Source: Rhynchosporium graminicola
Lineage: Eukaryota > Ascomycota > Leotiomycetes > Helotiales > Ploettnerulaceae
Direction: 5' to 3'
DNA: 64,000 nt
NCBI GenBank assembly: GCA_900074885.1
Contig: FJUW01000016.1
Span: forward strand, 847,219-911,218
Shown: one piece after another, positions 47,734-58,439 of the stretch
Layout of the letters: each line of letters opens with the position of its first letter
Numbering within the stretch: the first letter of the stretch is position 1
Position numbers and translations under genes: made by a program
The notes under the pieces: model-generated
Told to the model about the DNA's origin: nothing
Seen by the model: only the letters and a program-made list of their open reading frames with translations
The model's database searches: none

Positions 47734-50022
47734 GGCTGCGCAACGAAGGGATTGCGTTGTAGTGTATGACTTGGAGACTATTTAGTGGTCTAACTTTGAC
47801 TCTTTTTGCAATACAGAAAGGTAAATCACAGATGTTGATTCAGCAAGGGAGGGCACCACAAGGTGTCGCAGTCAAGGTGACTGTTATCGATTTATGAACT
47901 TTCGTGGTTTCGGTGCGACGACGTCGAGATACTGCATTGTGGTAAAAGGGTCCGTCTTCTCTGAGTTGCACTCAGGTCATTGCTACAGCTGTGCTGTTGC
48001 TTGTGAGAGTTCGGATGTAACCAGGGGCAATGCTTAAGTGGAATCGCAGCAGCAGGTTGAGACGAACGATTCAGATAAAGAGGGTGCGATTTCTCTGGTT
48101 CCAGAAGAGGGTCCGGTAGCACTTGTCAAGCGATAATACGAGTTTGTAGCAGGGAAAAGGGGGCAGGGCACATAAATGGTTCGATTGCTTGCGCTTGCGC
48201 TTGTGCTTCGAAGTGGGCGTTTTGCTTGTTTATTTGGAACCTAGTGGATGAGAGTGGCGCCTGAGAGGTGTGCTAGCCGGCGTAATTTGCTTCTTTATCT
48301 GAATGGTTAAAGATGTGTATGGGAAGACAGGCAAAAGTGGAGTGAGGTTTGTTTGAAGACAAATTCCAGAGGCGGAGGCAGAGGCAGAGGCAGAGGGCGC
48401 AAGGGAAGGTTTGAGGTTTGAAGATATAGAGAGGAGGCGAGCGGAGACGCGAGGAGGTCACTGCATCCTTATAATTTACAGTCTCGGCATGGGTGGGGGG
48501 GCTTTTAGCGCTGTGCGGGGGAGAGAGCGACGGCCCCTGCCGAATTATGGCCTTGGCGGGCTACCAAGGTTGCATTTGAATCAGTGGAAGAAGTCGTTGT
48601 GGGAGCCGATACGATACTTCGCACTTTTCACCGCAACAAGGAGTGTCTAGGTATGAATGAGAATAGTACGATGTTCATTGGTTCGCCGACGGAGGGTCTT
48701 GTATAAACGTGACTTTACTCAGTATGTACGCTTCTCTGGACATCTGTAGAGACCTCAAGCCCAAGCTGCAGACTCACACAGCAAGTAACCGGCTCGACTG
48801 TTGACACGACTAGGATAGGACAGTATGCTTGCAGGAACGAACTCTAAATACGGCGAGGGGGCCGGTAGAGGAATCATTCGCCTTCCAGACTTTTCCATGA
48901 ACTAATCACCAGATGGTTTCGTGGCCCTTGGCTGGCTTACATAGACTTATGATCATGTTCGAGAAGCTCTACAGCGGGACAACATGAGCCAAGAAATTCA
49001 GAATAATGCAATATAACACGGACTTCAGCCATGGTCTCCTCACCGCACTGGCACTGCTGTCCCGGGAAAGCTTCTGGCTCATACATCAGATGAGCACATA
49101 GGCTACGGACTCGTGAGGAAAAACTACATACAAACTCCCTACAAATCACTTCTACGGAAAGAGACATCTTCTTTCCTCCAACTGCTGATCTCGTCTTATC
49201 CTTCATCTCTTCTCTTCTCCCCCTTGGCATCAACAAGCAGAGCCCGGCTCGGCAAGCAGGCCAAGTGCTCACTCACTCTCATCTCTCTCCCTCTGGCCCT
49301 CTTCATCCAAACTCACCTACCGGCCCCATCACACTACATACCCGCCATGAAGAAAGGCTTAGCTTGCCATTGCACGCTCGGCAAGCTTGGCCTAGACCCG
49401 GACCAGCTGAAACCTACACTCCACTTTCATGTCATTCGTAGGACTTTACTACGCAGAAGATCTCAAGGCGGGTATCTCGGTTTCTCGGGACCCCGGACGG
49501 TAACATAGGGGACAAGACATGAGATTTCAATATCACAAGTTCTAAGCAACATCTAGACCACCCACAGCCTTCTATTTCTTCGCACACAACAGTTTCAGGA
49601 AGAACTGAATCGATAGAATCTCCGATCTCAAGTCGTCAACTTGATATCTGACAGAATGATCACGGCAAACAAATAAGCGAGCTGCAAGCTGCAGCTCCTC
49701 ACTTACCGCTCGGTCGAGGCTACATCAACCGCTTGGGACGCAGATAGATCTCCAATACATATTACACGTGCTACTGATTTCCTGCACAGGAACATGACTT
49801 TATGCATAGGGTACCCATGCATTGGTTTTGCTATGCCAGATGAAATCATTCGAACGCCTCGGGATTGTTCCTGGCGCCGGGAATAGGCGCCAAGGTTTGA
49901 GCATATCACACCGCTCATCCTCCTCAATTGCGAAGTACATGCTTCATCACAATTCGAATACCGTTGGTTGTTTTCAGAATACATAAATAACATACAAACT
50001 TACAAATAGAGGGTATGAGCCA
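47734..50022. other. Intergenic, 2.3 kb
   Basis: The first part is the promoter and leader of the stress-domain gene, with an imperfect GGCAGA repeat at about 48368-48396. A 131-codon plus ORF at 49113-49508 has no recognisable motif. I see nothing else. Confidence 0.45.
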
Positions 50023-51205
50023 TCACGATTTCTTTCTGTAAGTCTTCTTCATCAGATTTGCTCGTGCCGACGTCCCCGTCTTGTGAATCATCGCCCGCTT
50101 CTCCCATGCCGAACTCTTTCCCTCAACCACACTGATAATTTCATCTGCAACCCTCTGTGCGAATTGCCCTCTCCCGCTACCTCGAGATGACTTTTTGCTG
50201 GCTGCATCTATAATCCATTGTACAGCTGTTCGTCTCCGTTGTCTCAGGCCGAGAGGAACGGGGATTTGGAGAGCAGCTCCTCCACCAGCACCACCTCTGA
50301 TGGATTTGATCCGAAGTAGAGGGGCGACAGAATCGATGGCAGCAGTGAGATAACCGATGGGATTCAGTGGAAGGTGAGAAGAAGGAGGTGTGCCCGGGAG
50401 GAGAGGAAATGATGGATTCGTATTTGGGGGAGGGGCGGTCCGGAGCTGATTCAGAATGAAGGACATGTTCTACTCAAACGTATAGACATTAGCATACTCC
50501 ATGTTACGAAGCTTGAGGATATTCTGCGCGGCAAAAAGACCGCAGAATGAAAGTAGAGAACTGACAGCCCTACCCTCTGAGCAGCGCTCTTTTTGCCATC
50601 CTTCATAAGGAGGGAAGTGACCTGGGTAACGACAGGATCATATCTGTATTTGAGGTTTGCATTCGATGGTAAAGGTAAATCTGGCAGACCAAACTTGTTT
50701 CCCATATCAACAGGGTCGGAACCGCGTCCACCTTCTGAGATGTTCTGCAATTGACCTAGAGCCAGGAGATTGGCGAAGGATGTAGTGTCTGCGGCGTCGG
50801 ATTTTGCTTTTGGCTTCTCCATTTCCTCCTTGACGATTTCTGGCATGTGCTCTATGCTCTTAGGATCGCGCTCGAGGATCTGTCAAGCAGTTGTAAATAT
50901 TGTCTTGTATGTGGGGTGATGTCATCGGAGTTATTTCTCCAGATCATCAATTGAAGCCGTACCTCTTGCACAGGTGTTCCTTGTGAAATATCTGGAGCCG
51001 TCTCTCCTTTGATTTTGCTTATGCCTGCTGCCTCCTCGCTCACATGTTCCAATTGTCCTTCATTTGGTCCAGGAGGGGCCTTGTCATCGGCAAAGGCTCT
51101 CCTTGAGACGCCTGCAGAGATTCGGGGTTGAATCGATGTGATTGATGGTCGGGCTCTGAACGCAAACGACCGGCTTGCGCTGTACATGTTCAGTCGTGGA
51201 GACAT
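50023..51205 (-). CDS. RSM7: Mitochondrial small-subunit ribosomal protein uS7m
   Basis: A component of the mitochondrial 37S ribosomal subunit that contacts the 3' domain of rRNA. Exons 51205-50963, 50879-50574 and 50469-50023 encode 331 residues. The first 40 residues are rich in Arg, Ser and Ala and lack acids, like a mitochondrial presequence. The S7 domain covers the C-terminal half: LLMKDGKKSAAQRNMSFILN, LRIKSIRGGAGGGAALQIPV, LRQRRRTAVQWIID and the C-terminal KRAMIHKTGTSARANL. The last intron must be spliced to join AAQR to NMSF, a conserved junction. The 160-residue N-terminal extension is usual for fungal mitoribosomal uS7. Confidence 0.93.
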
Positions 51206-52035
51206 GGCGAAGATGTTGGATTGTATTCAGGTTTAGCTCACTTACGATGTTGAAGACGCGCCCAAAAAAGGCTAGAAGTGTAGTGCCTGGCTCTGCGAGG
51301 CATGAATATCTTGGCATCAAACTGAAATCTGTAGAGGATCGGATCAACCTCCGCCTCCTCAATAGGTACATGGTTTAAATAAAACTCCGACCCTGACTGG
51401 GATCTTTAGCCTCGAAGAAGCATTATAGCACTTGCTTCATTCGCCGCTATGATCTCCTCGAGGCTAATCAGCTTGATGACTGGCGGAAGTTCAACCTGGG
51501 TTCTGTACTTAGGCCACTTCTCACATCTTTTGACATGTTTCCACTATGCCTTTAATGTGCTGTAACATACTTCACGCCTACAGGATCTGATTGATATATC
51601 TTTGACGCATGTACAAGGTACTTTAAGACGATCAAATTACCCCGACAATATTGGATTGCAGATGAATCAAGACAGCCTCTTCACTTACTCAATTGCGTGG
51701 CTAGCATGAAACGACGATAGAAGAAGTAGATGAAAGGAAGCTCGTTTAACATCTACTGGAATTTTAAAGTCGGTGTAAGAAGAGAAGAACCCCATCCCAG
51801 GTCTAGGTTTGCTCCCCAATAGAAGGAAGAAAGCTTACCAAATCCCAAAGTCCGTAAATTCCGTCAACTCCACTGTCCTCGCCGGTCCTGTTGTCCGTAA
51901 CGAACCCGACGCCAAAAGCCCTTGTGTTACGCCTGCCCATGCCATTCCATCCCATCCCGTTGAAGGTCAATTATCTCTATCCTACAGGCCAATTCGAGCA
52001 GATTCGGTGAAGTTTTCGTTGCTCCCTTGGCATTC
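51206..52035. other. Intergenic
   Basis: Upstream of RSM7 and downstream of the dsRBD gene. A minus-strand frame near 51830-51930 could be a further exon of the dsRBD gene. No independent gene seen. Confidence 0.4.
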
Positions 52036-52430
52036 TCACCAGCCAGCTCGGCCCTGCGTAGGGGAGCCCGGACTTGAGACACTGATATGCTTCAAAGCGA
52101 CTTCTGCGGCGTCCTCCTTCGCATTATTGACATGATCCCCATCATACCAAAATCGTGCTGGGATCGCTTGGCCTTGCACGGTGACTGTGCTGGACCAAGC
52201 AGTTCGCCCACCTGGCAAAAGGTCAATTGGGTGATTTGAAGCTGTTTAGAAGCTGTGGAAGCTTACCTCGTCGGTCGGACATGATCTGGAAAACTGGGGG
52301 GTGGTAGTTGGCCTCACGGCACTTCTCTATTTCAGGTTAGCGGAAGCAATTGACCTAGGGAAGCAGTTGCCATACCCTCAAGTCTCTCCTGCCAAGTAGC
52401 AGGCACGGAGGAATAGCTTGTGTAAGACAT
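52036..52430 (-). CDS. Small single double-stranded-RNA-binding-domain protein
   Basis: Exons 52430-52376, 52326-52267 and 52211-52036 encode 96 residues, almost all one dsRBD: TWQERLEEKCREANYHPPVF (helix 1), then FQIMSDRRGGRTAWSSTVTV, IPARFWYDG (strands 1-3) and NNAKEDAAEVALKHI (helix 2, with the usual A-K-x-x-A-A). Similar short proteins exist in filamentous fungi; a role in dsRNA handling is family inference. A GTGAGA directly overlapping the last Trp codon and stop could be a splice donor. If used, with an acceptor near 51927, the protein would gain about 45 residues, so the C-terminus is uncertain. Confidence 0.75.
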
Positions 52431-55400
52431 TGGTGACGATTTTCTCGTTGGAAGTTGACGTAGTAGTTTGCAAGCACGGAGTTTATGTAAGTATAGCTGG
52501 GGATGTGGAGTCAAAACAGTGGAGTGCGGATAAGGCGTTATGCTTTGCAGAAAAATGGTGGCTCGATGGGATACTTATATGTGATTGAAACTCTCAAAAG
52601 TCAAATCCAAGGAGGTTAGTTGGTGTGTAGCAGATGAGGTGGCATAGGTGACGAGAAAAGCTGCGTCTGCAACACGGCAACTAGGCCTAGATGTGTTTCG
52701 GCACAATGCAGTGAACAGATAAAGGAATAATGTATTCGAAAGAAGTAACGTCGATCACTCGAAAGAACATAGGGCCGTGTGTCTTGTCTCCATCGGGGGC
52801 AGAACACACTCGTGTGGTACCATACCGAGTGACCACCAGTACAGCTTCAAAAGCAATTATTTACGGGGACAACACAAAATCATCTTCGCTAGGATGCAGA
52901 GCCAGCGATGCACTCTCTTCCCGCATTCTGCAGCTCGACAGGCAACATCGTGGGGCGAAAAGGAGCAATAGAAGGGTCATAAAGGGTTGGGCAGAAAGAT
53001 TCGCGAGCAGGTATAGAGAGAAGAGAATAACGAGGGGTAGAATAGAGGGGGTTTTGGATGAGCCGCGCCTTGGGGAGGCGGCAGCGTGATCCATATCCAG
53101 AACCCAATTAAGACTCCAAACAGCATGACAGCTGCAGGCCGATGTGGGACAAGCCAGAGTACAGATTATTTGGTCCTCGATGTGCAGTGTGTCTCGACTG
53201 CAGCTCAGACTTCAGAACACCTTTTCTGGCTTTTGCAAGGGTTCGATCCACGCCTTGCTTTTCCTCTAGAGCACAAATTGAGTTTGCCCTGCAAAGACGG
53301 TGCCTAAACTACACACGATCATCTCCAGAGAACGTAATCTAGAGAGGTGTCATCCGGACCTTCGATTGCAGACCTAGAACACGGTTGTGTACCAAGTCCT
53401 TAATCTGTCAATCCCTAGAGGCTGTAGATGTCCGAAAGGTAAAACTCGATCAAGCCGTACCGTACCGCAGGAACGGATGGCTACATGAGCCTGATGCGAC
53501 GAAATCTTGCGTAACACTCAGAAGCTCCTTGATTCGAGGATTCGAGGGCGTTGAACCCTTGGTGTTGTGTACGGTGAGGGTACCTACCGAATCCCTCCTG
53601 CCCGTTGCATCTCATCGACGCAATATCTCCTGATCTGCGTTGCAGTTCCAGATGATGGTTTGCCTTGCATCAATTGCAGAAATCGTGACCCTGACCAGGA
53701 ATTTCACCGCTCAAACTCGGCGACCCGACAGACTGGTACGCTGAAAGCTTTGGCCGCTGCATGCAAACCGGCCAGGGTCTGGTGTTGGAAAATCTGCTCT
53801 GGCCATTTTAACAGGCGTATACGGAGCATGCATTGCATAGCCGTTCCCGTTACAATTCGGAGGCATGGGTGATGTGATATTGGCTAATAAGTGTGCAGCT
53901 GGGTGTGCAGCTGGGTGTCCAGTCGTGGGGGAGATCCTGCTGTTGCTGCCGTCTTTCTGGGGAGCTGACAGGGCAAAGACATGAAGTCATGGCCAAGTCA
54001 TTTAATACCCGGGTCGTACCAGTGATCGAGTATCGAAGCCTTGGACAGATAATCGCGCAAATGATTGGATGGTGGCCATTGAAGGTTGGCAGTGTGTTAC
54101 ACAGCTTCAGAGAAGTATGGAGTACTTCATGGTCGAGCAGGGAGGGTAAGAATCGCTAGGAGAATTGTTGCGTGGCAACCTCAGAGGAGGCCCCGTATAG
54201 CTTTATATGTCCATGTTCTCGCGGTGCTGCAATGCAGCCTTATTTTTCCTTGCCTAACGCATCGAATCGCCTGCCAATGCTGCCCAGCCCGACAACCCAA
54301 AGGCAAAAAAGGCAAAAGAGGCAAGATAGGCAAAGATGGCGCAGAAATGGTGTTACGATACAAAAGTTGCATGTTAGCCCCTCTCAGGCTTACTGGAATT
54401 GACTCTGTGGAAGGCTGGCTACATTGGCATACACAATATGCTTGTTTAGAGAGACGAGATGAGCCTACCGTACCGTCGTCAGTCAGGGGCCGTTCTCGAT
54501 GGGGGATATTACTGAGGTACATCTATGGCAGGCGAGTTTATGTATATTGTACTCTGGTGTTGCGTTATACTCGGGACGTGGAAGGCGGCATGTGGTTACT
54601 GTTTAATCAAATTGAAATAAATTGGGCCGTTTGTGGACTGTCAAGTGATGCAGGATGTACAAGCTCATACTTGAGGCCGATCAGCGTGACTGTCGACCTT
54701 TCACGTTGTCTTATTGATTGTTCCATAGGTACCCCAGGCAAGAACTTCGTGCCTACTAATCCGCGAGAATCCAACTTTGATCCCCAAAGAATGATTATGT
54801 ATCAGTAACGTGTGAAAACGGGCATTTAGAGCTTCTTACTTCGGATTCAGTTCGGAATCTTTACAGCTTGCCTTGAGTTTTACAATATGCCCTGATCTGG
54901 AAAATGCCCAAGGCTTAAGTGTATCAGAGCTTGGTCCCAAGTGTATCAAAATTAGGTCTTGTAATACTGGTGTTTTGTTGACCTAAAGATAGACCTCAGG
55001 GTAGATCTTGGCACTACAGGATAACTGTTATCGAAGGGCAAGCGAACTCTACAGTAAGTCTAGCGAGAGTGTGTTACATCAGTGCAGCAATTCGTGTAAT
55101 TCTACAACCAGATATCTTCTGAATCTAAATTGAATTTCAGAAACCGTTATAGTTGGAGTAGTTCACGTTAGATGTTCATTGATTTTGCTGAACATCCATT
55201 GATAGGTATAACCGTTCTGACATGTGAGCGATGTGGACTGTGCCAAAGAAGAGTATTTGCTTATTACATTTTCTTTTATTACAGTGTATCTTCTTGTGAA
55301 CATAACATACAACCATGTTTTGGCAGCGCAAAACTTCATTCCGAATCCGACGTACCAGCTTTGAGTTGATTCTAGTGGTGAATAAAAAGAGGTCATGAGA

Positions 55401-56214
55401 TTGTAGCAAAGGTACAAATCGCCAATTGGATATCTGGTCAGCACCCCATCATCCCTATCACCTGCACTTATGTAGACAAAATTCCCGAATGATTTGAGGT
55501 CTCCAAAACAAACAAGAAGCCGAGGTTGGACACAATTGTCCTTGAACACCAAGAAAGATCTATAACATTGACTTTCGTCTGGGCAGGGCCACCCTCATCC
55601 GCTATAAATCTTCGGTGCTAAAGCTGAAACTAGAAATATGAATCCCAAATTAAATAGAAATCTTCTCGAAGCATCGTCGTGTGTATTTGTCTCTCTTTAC
55701 CTCCGTATCGCTCAATTACCTGATTGACCGGAAATTAGAGAGAGTTTATTGTCCGATCATTAGCCGCGATTATCGGTTCCTTCAGATACCCACCGACGTT
55801 TGAATAACATCGCAGCAAGAGAAGGAAACTCCCAAGTTTTTTTTTTACTTCTCCCCGAAGAGACTCGAAGATCGAAGAGACTAATAACACGTCGTAGTAG
55901 GTACCTTAGTCCGACTCAAGGTAGCATCAACGGTGCCGTTACGTACGGTAGAGTAGCTCCCGGCAAGCTTCTGAAAGTGGATTACTATAACTTGGTTTCC
56001 GGCTGTGCTTGCTTTCGACCTCGGCTTCCCGGAGTCGTGGGGAGAGCTAGAGTATCAGCTGCCAAATATCAACACTGCATCTCTTTCTTTACTCCGTATC
56101 CTACAACACCTCCTCTTCCCAGATCTGAAAGGCCAACGATATCTCCACTGGATTTCTTGAACATTCTGAGCATCTTCGAGTAACTCCATCAATCACATTG
56201 CTTCAGATTTCAAC
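52431..56214. other. Gene-poor region, 3.8 kb
   Basis: No gene of known family. Noted: two copies of a 12-bp unit GTGTGCAGCTGG near 53895; five imperfect AGGCAAA units at about 54299-54337; a 240-codon plus ORF (54086-54808); and a 129-codon minus ORF (55163-55552). A TATAAATC at 55603 may serve the nitronate monooxygenase gene. 54820-55800 is AT-rich. Confidence 0.4.
54086..54808 (+). CDS. Long ORF of unknown nature (240 aa)
   Basis: An uninterrupted frame of 240 codons with no recognisable domain. Composition is mixed, with many Arg, Cys and Trp and a low-complexity KGKKGKRGKIGKDG stretch that comes from an AGGCAAA repeat. This is more like chance than selected coding sequence, although its length is notable. 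Confidence 0.15.
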   Translation: MAVCYTASEKYGVLHGRAGRVRIARRIVAWQPQRRPRIALYVHVLAVLQCSLIFPCLTHRIACQCCPARQPKGKKGKRGKIGKDGAEMVLRYKSCMLAPLRLTGIDSVEGWLHWHTQYACLERRDEPTVPSSVRGRSRWGILLRYIYGRRVYVYCTLVLRYTRDVEGGMWLLFNQIEINWAVCGLSSDAGCTSSYLRPISVTVDLSRCLIDCSIGTPGKNFVPTNPRESNFDPQRMIMYQ

Positions 56215-57321
56215 ATGCCTCTGAAAACAAAATTAACAGAGAGGCTCGGAATAGCTGGTGCGCCCTTTACTTATCCTGAGAATGGACCATACTGACAAGA
56301 ATCATTAGTTCCCATAGTCCAAGGAGGAATGCAATGGGTTGGCTACGCCGAACTAGCATCCGCAGTCAGTAACGCAGGCGGTCTCGGGATCCTCACAGCC
56401 CTCACGCAACCCACACCCGAAGACCTTCGAAAGGAGATCCGCAAATGTAGAACCATGACCAAAAAACCCTTCGGCGTAAACATCACGCTTCTTCCTTCGA
56501 TGAACGCCCCCGATTACGGCGCCTACGCCCAAGTCGCCATCGACGAAGGCATCAAAGTCGTAGAAACAGCTGGGAACTCACCGGGTCCTGTCATCAAGAT
56601 GTTGAAAGCGGTTGGGGTTATCATTCTGCATAAATGTACGACGATCAGACATGCGCAGAGTGCTATTAAGCTCGGGGTGGATTTCTTGAGTATCGATGGT
56701 TTTGAGTGTGCGGGTCATGTCGGGGAGACCGATATTACGAACTTCATTCTTTTGAGCAGGGCGAGACAAGCTCTTGGAGGTGTGCCGTTTATTGCGTCTG
56801 GAGGTTTTGCAGACGGACAGGGTCTGGCTGCTGCGTTGAGCTTGGGTGCTGAGGGTATCAATATGGGAACTAGGTTTATGTGCACTGTAGAGGCACCGAT
56901 TCATATCAAGATCAAGGAGGAGATTGTCAAGGCTCAGGAAACGGATACGGAGCTTGTGTTGAGAAGGTGGAAGAACACGAGTCGCTTGTATAAGAACAAG
57001 GTCACCGAGGCGGCTACGAAGATCGAGCGGGAGAGCACGACGGGTAAGTTTGAGGAGGTGGCTCCGTATGTTAGTGGGAAGCGAGGAAGAGAGGTCTTCA
57101 TTAATGGAGATCCCGATTACGGTGTAAGTGACTTCATATTCCCCTCTCTCTCTCTCATGTTTCTAAACTGACGTATTTCTCAGGTCTGGACTGCGGGTCA
57201 AGTCATCGGACTGATCCACGATATCCCCACTTGCGACGCGCTGATCAAGAGAATCGAGCGCGAGGCAGAGGATACTTTGAATCAGGCCTCGGCACTGATC
57301 ATCCCCTCCAGCAAGCTATGA
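56215..57321 (+). CDS. Nitronate monooxygenase (2-nitropropane dioxygenase family)
   Basis: An FMN enzyme that oxidises alkyl nitronates such as propionate-3-nitronate. Exons 56215-56257, 56309-57123 and 57184-57321 encode 331 residues. Features in order: a short N-terminus, VPIVQGGMQWVGYAELASAV (FMN-binding), AGGLGILTAL, KPFGVNITLLP, CTTIRHAQSAIKLGVDFLSI, DGFECAGHVGE with the usual catalytic His, IASGGFADGQGLAAALSLGA and GTRFMCTVEAPIH. The final exon supplies the C-terminal helix VWTAGQVIGLIHD. It converges on the MFS exporter gene. Both may serve in detoxification, but this is only an inference from position. Confidence 0.92.
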
Positions 57322-57689
57322 TTGTACTTTAGAAATTGATGATGATGAACTTCCACCCATGAGACTTTATACGGTCGCCAGTATGCACATTTCGACCCGT
57401 CGCACAGCCCAAAGATCCCTCCCAAACATAATCAGATTGATCAGATTGGCTCAAGTCCTATCTTTCAAAGCCATAGATCCGCATTCTATATAATCCACAT
57501 CCTACCTCCCCTCCATCCCCATCCCCATCCCCTTTCCACACTCGTTCCAACAGCCATAGTTATGACTGAAACGCGACTCCCTTGTCCCTCATGCCCATAC
57601 AGTCAGCCAGCTATCAAGTCACCAAAACCTCACCAAAACCTCCCTCGTTCCCTCACGAGTCACTAGTCAGTAAGGCAGGTAACGAACAA

Positions 57690-57764
57690 CCCACCACACC
57701 ACACCACATCTTCCAGGCCAGACCCCACTCCACTCCACTCCACCCCACCCCACCCACCACCCGC
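57690..57764 (+). repeat. C-rich CCACA/CCACT/CCCCA tract
   Basis: Short units CCACA, CCACT and CCCCA follow one another for about 75 bp. It is probably a slippage-derived low-complexity tract. On the opposite strand it is G-rich, with GGGG runs. Confidence 0.7.
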
Positions 57765-58029
57765 TTCGCTTAGATTGAAAACAAAAGCGAAGCGAGAAGG
57801 TTCCACATGAACAAAGAACCAGATTCAGATATTCTATCCAAAAAGGTACCACTTCCTTGAAAATTCGCCCAGACGGACAGCAGTCCTCATCGTATCATTA
57901 GCGTAACATGGAAGAAGAATTTTGGGGGACCCGGAACCCTTTGAGAATGATTTGATTCCGATGAGGGTTTGGTCGACTGGGTTTCTTGGACTGGTGGGCG
58001 AGGAAGCGCTTGGGAGAGGGACAGCGAGC

Positions 58030-58078
58030 GAGTGAGTGAGTGAGTGAGTGAGTGAGTGAGTGAGTGAGTGGGTGAGTC
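58030..58078 (+). repeat. GAGT tetranucleotide microsatellite
   Basis: About ten consecutive GAGT units followed by a GGGT variant and one more GAGT. Lies in the convergent gap near the MFS 3' end. Confidence 0.9.
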
Positions 58079-58439
58079 AGCGGGATGACAATGACTCAAC
58101 GTACTCTGAGCACACCTGAGTTGCGTGGGAGTGTTCGCTTTTCCGTCCTCAGTGTAGACTCGGAGGATCTGAGTCTGCATGAAATAAGCATAATCTAGGT
58201 ATAACAGTATAGAAAGTGAGGCTTTATCGCTTATATACCAGTGTTGAATAAGACTTTGGACAGATTCCCGGTATGAAATACTAGTACGTAGTACTCTGAC
58301 TATACCCAGAGTAACTCAATCACTATGCTGGAGTAAGTAATGTAATTTCAAAGTGGACTGAGGTGAGATGAGAGCAATTCATTGGGTATTCTACAGTATG
58401 TTATTTCAACAATCAGCACACATCATCGTTGTCCACAAT

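Larger units (their letters stand above)
57322..58439. other. Intergenic, convergent, with simple repeats
   Basis: Between the nitronate monooxygenase and MFS gene ends. It has a C-rich tract (57690-57764) and a GAGT microsatellite. A short ATG frame at 57561 (34 codons) contains CPSCP but lacks support. Confidence 0.5.

Noticed and set aside
46904..47785. 293-codon plus-strand ORF opposite the stress-domain gene
   Set aside because: Shadow of the minus-strand gene, which has a UspA domain and correct splicing.
49113..49508. 131-codon plus-strand ORF
   Set aside because: Composition follows a CT-rich stretch, and no recognisable domain or splice support.
53221..53260. GGGTTCGATCCACGCC, resembling a tRNA B box
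   Set aside because: No matching A box, T stem or acceptor stem could be folded around it.
55163..55552. 129-codon minus-strand ORF
   Set aside because: AT-rich surroundings and no recognisable motif; not strong enough to call a gene.
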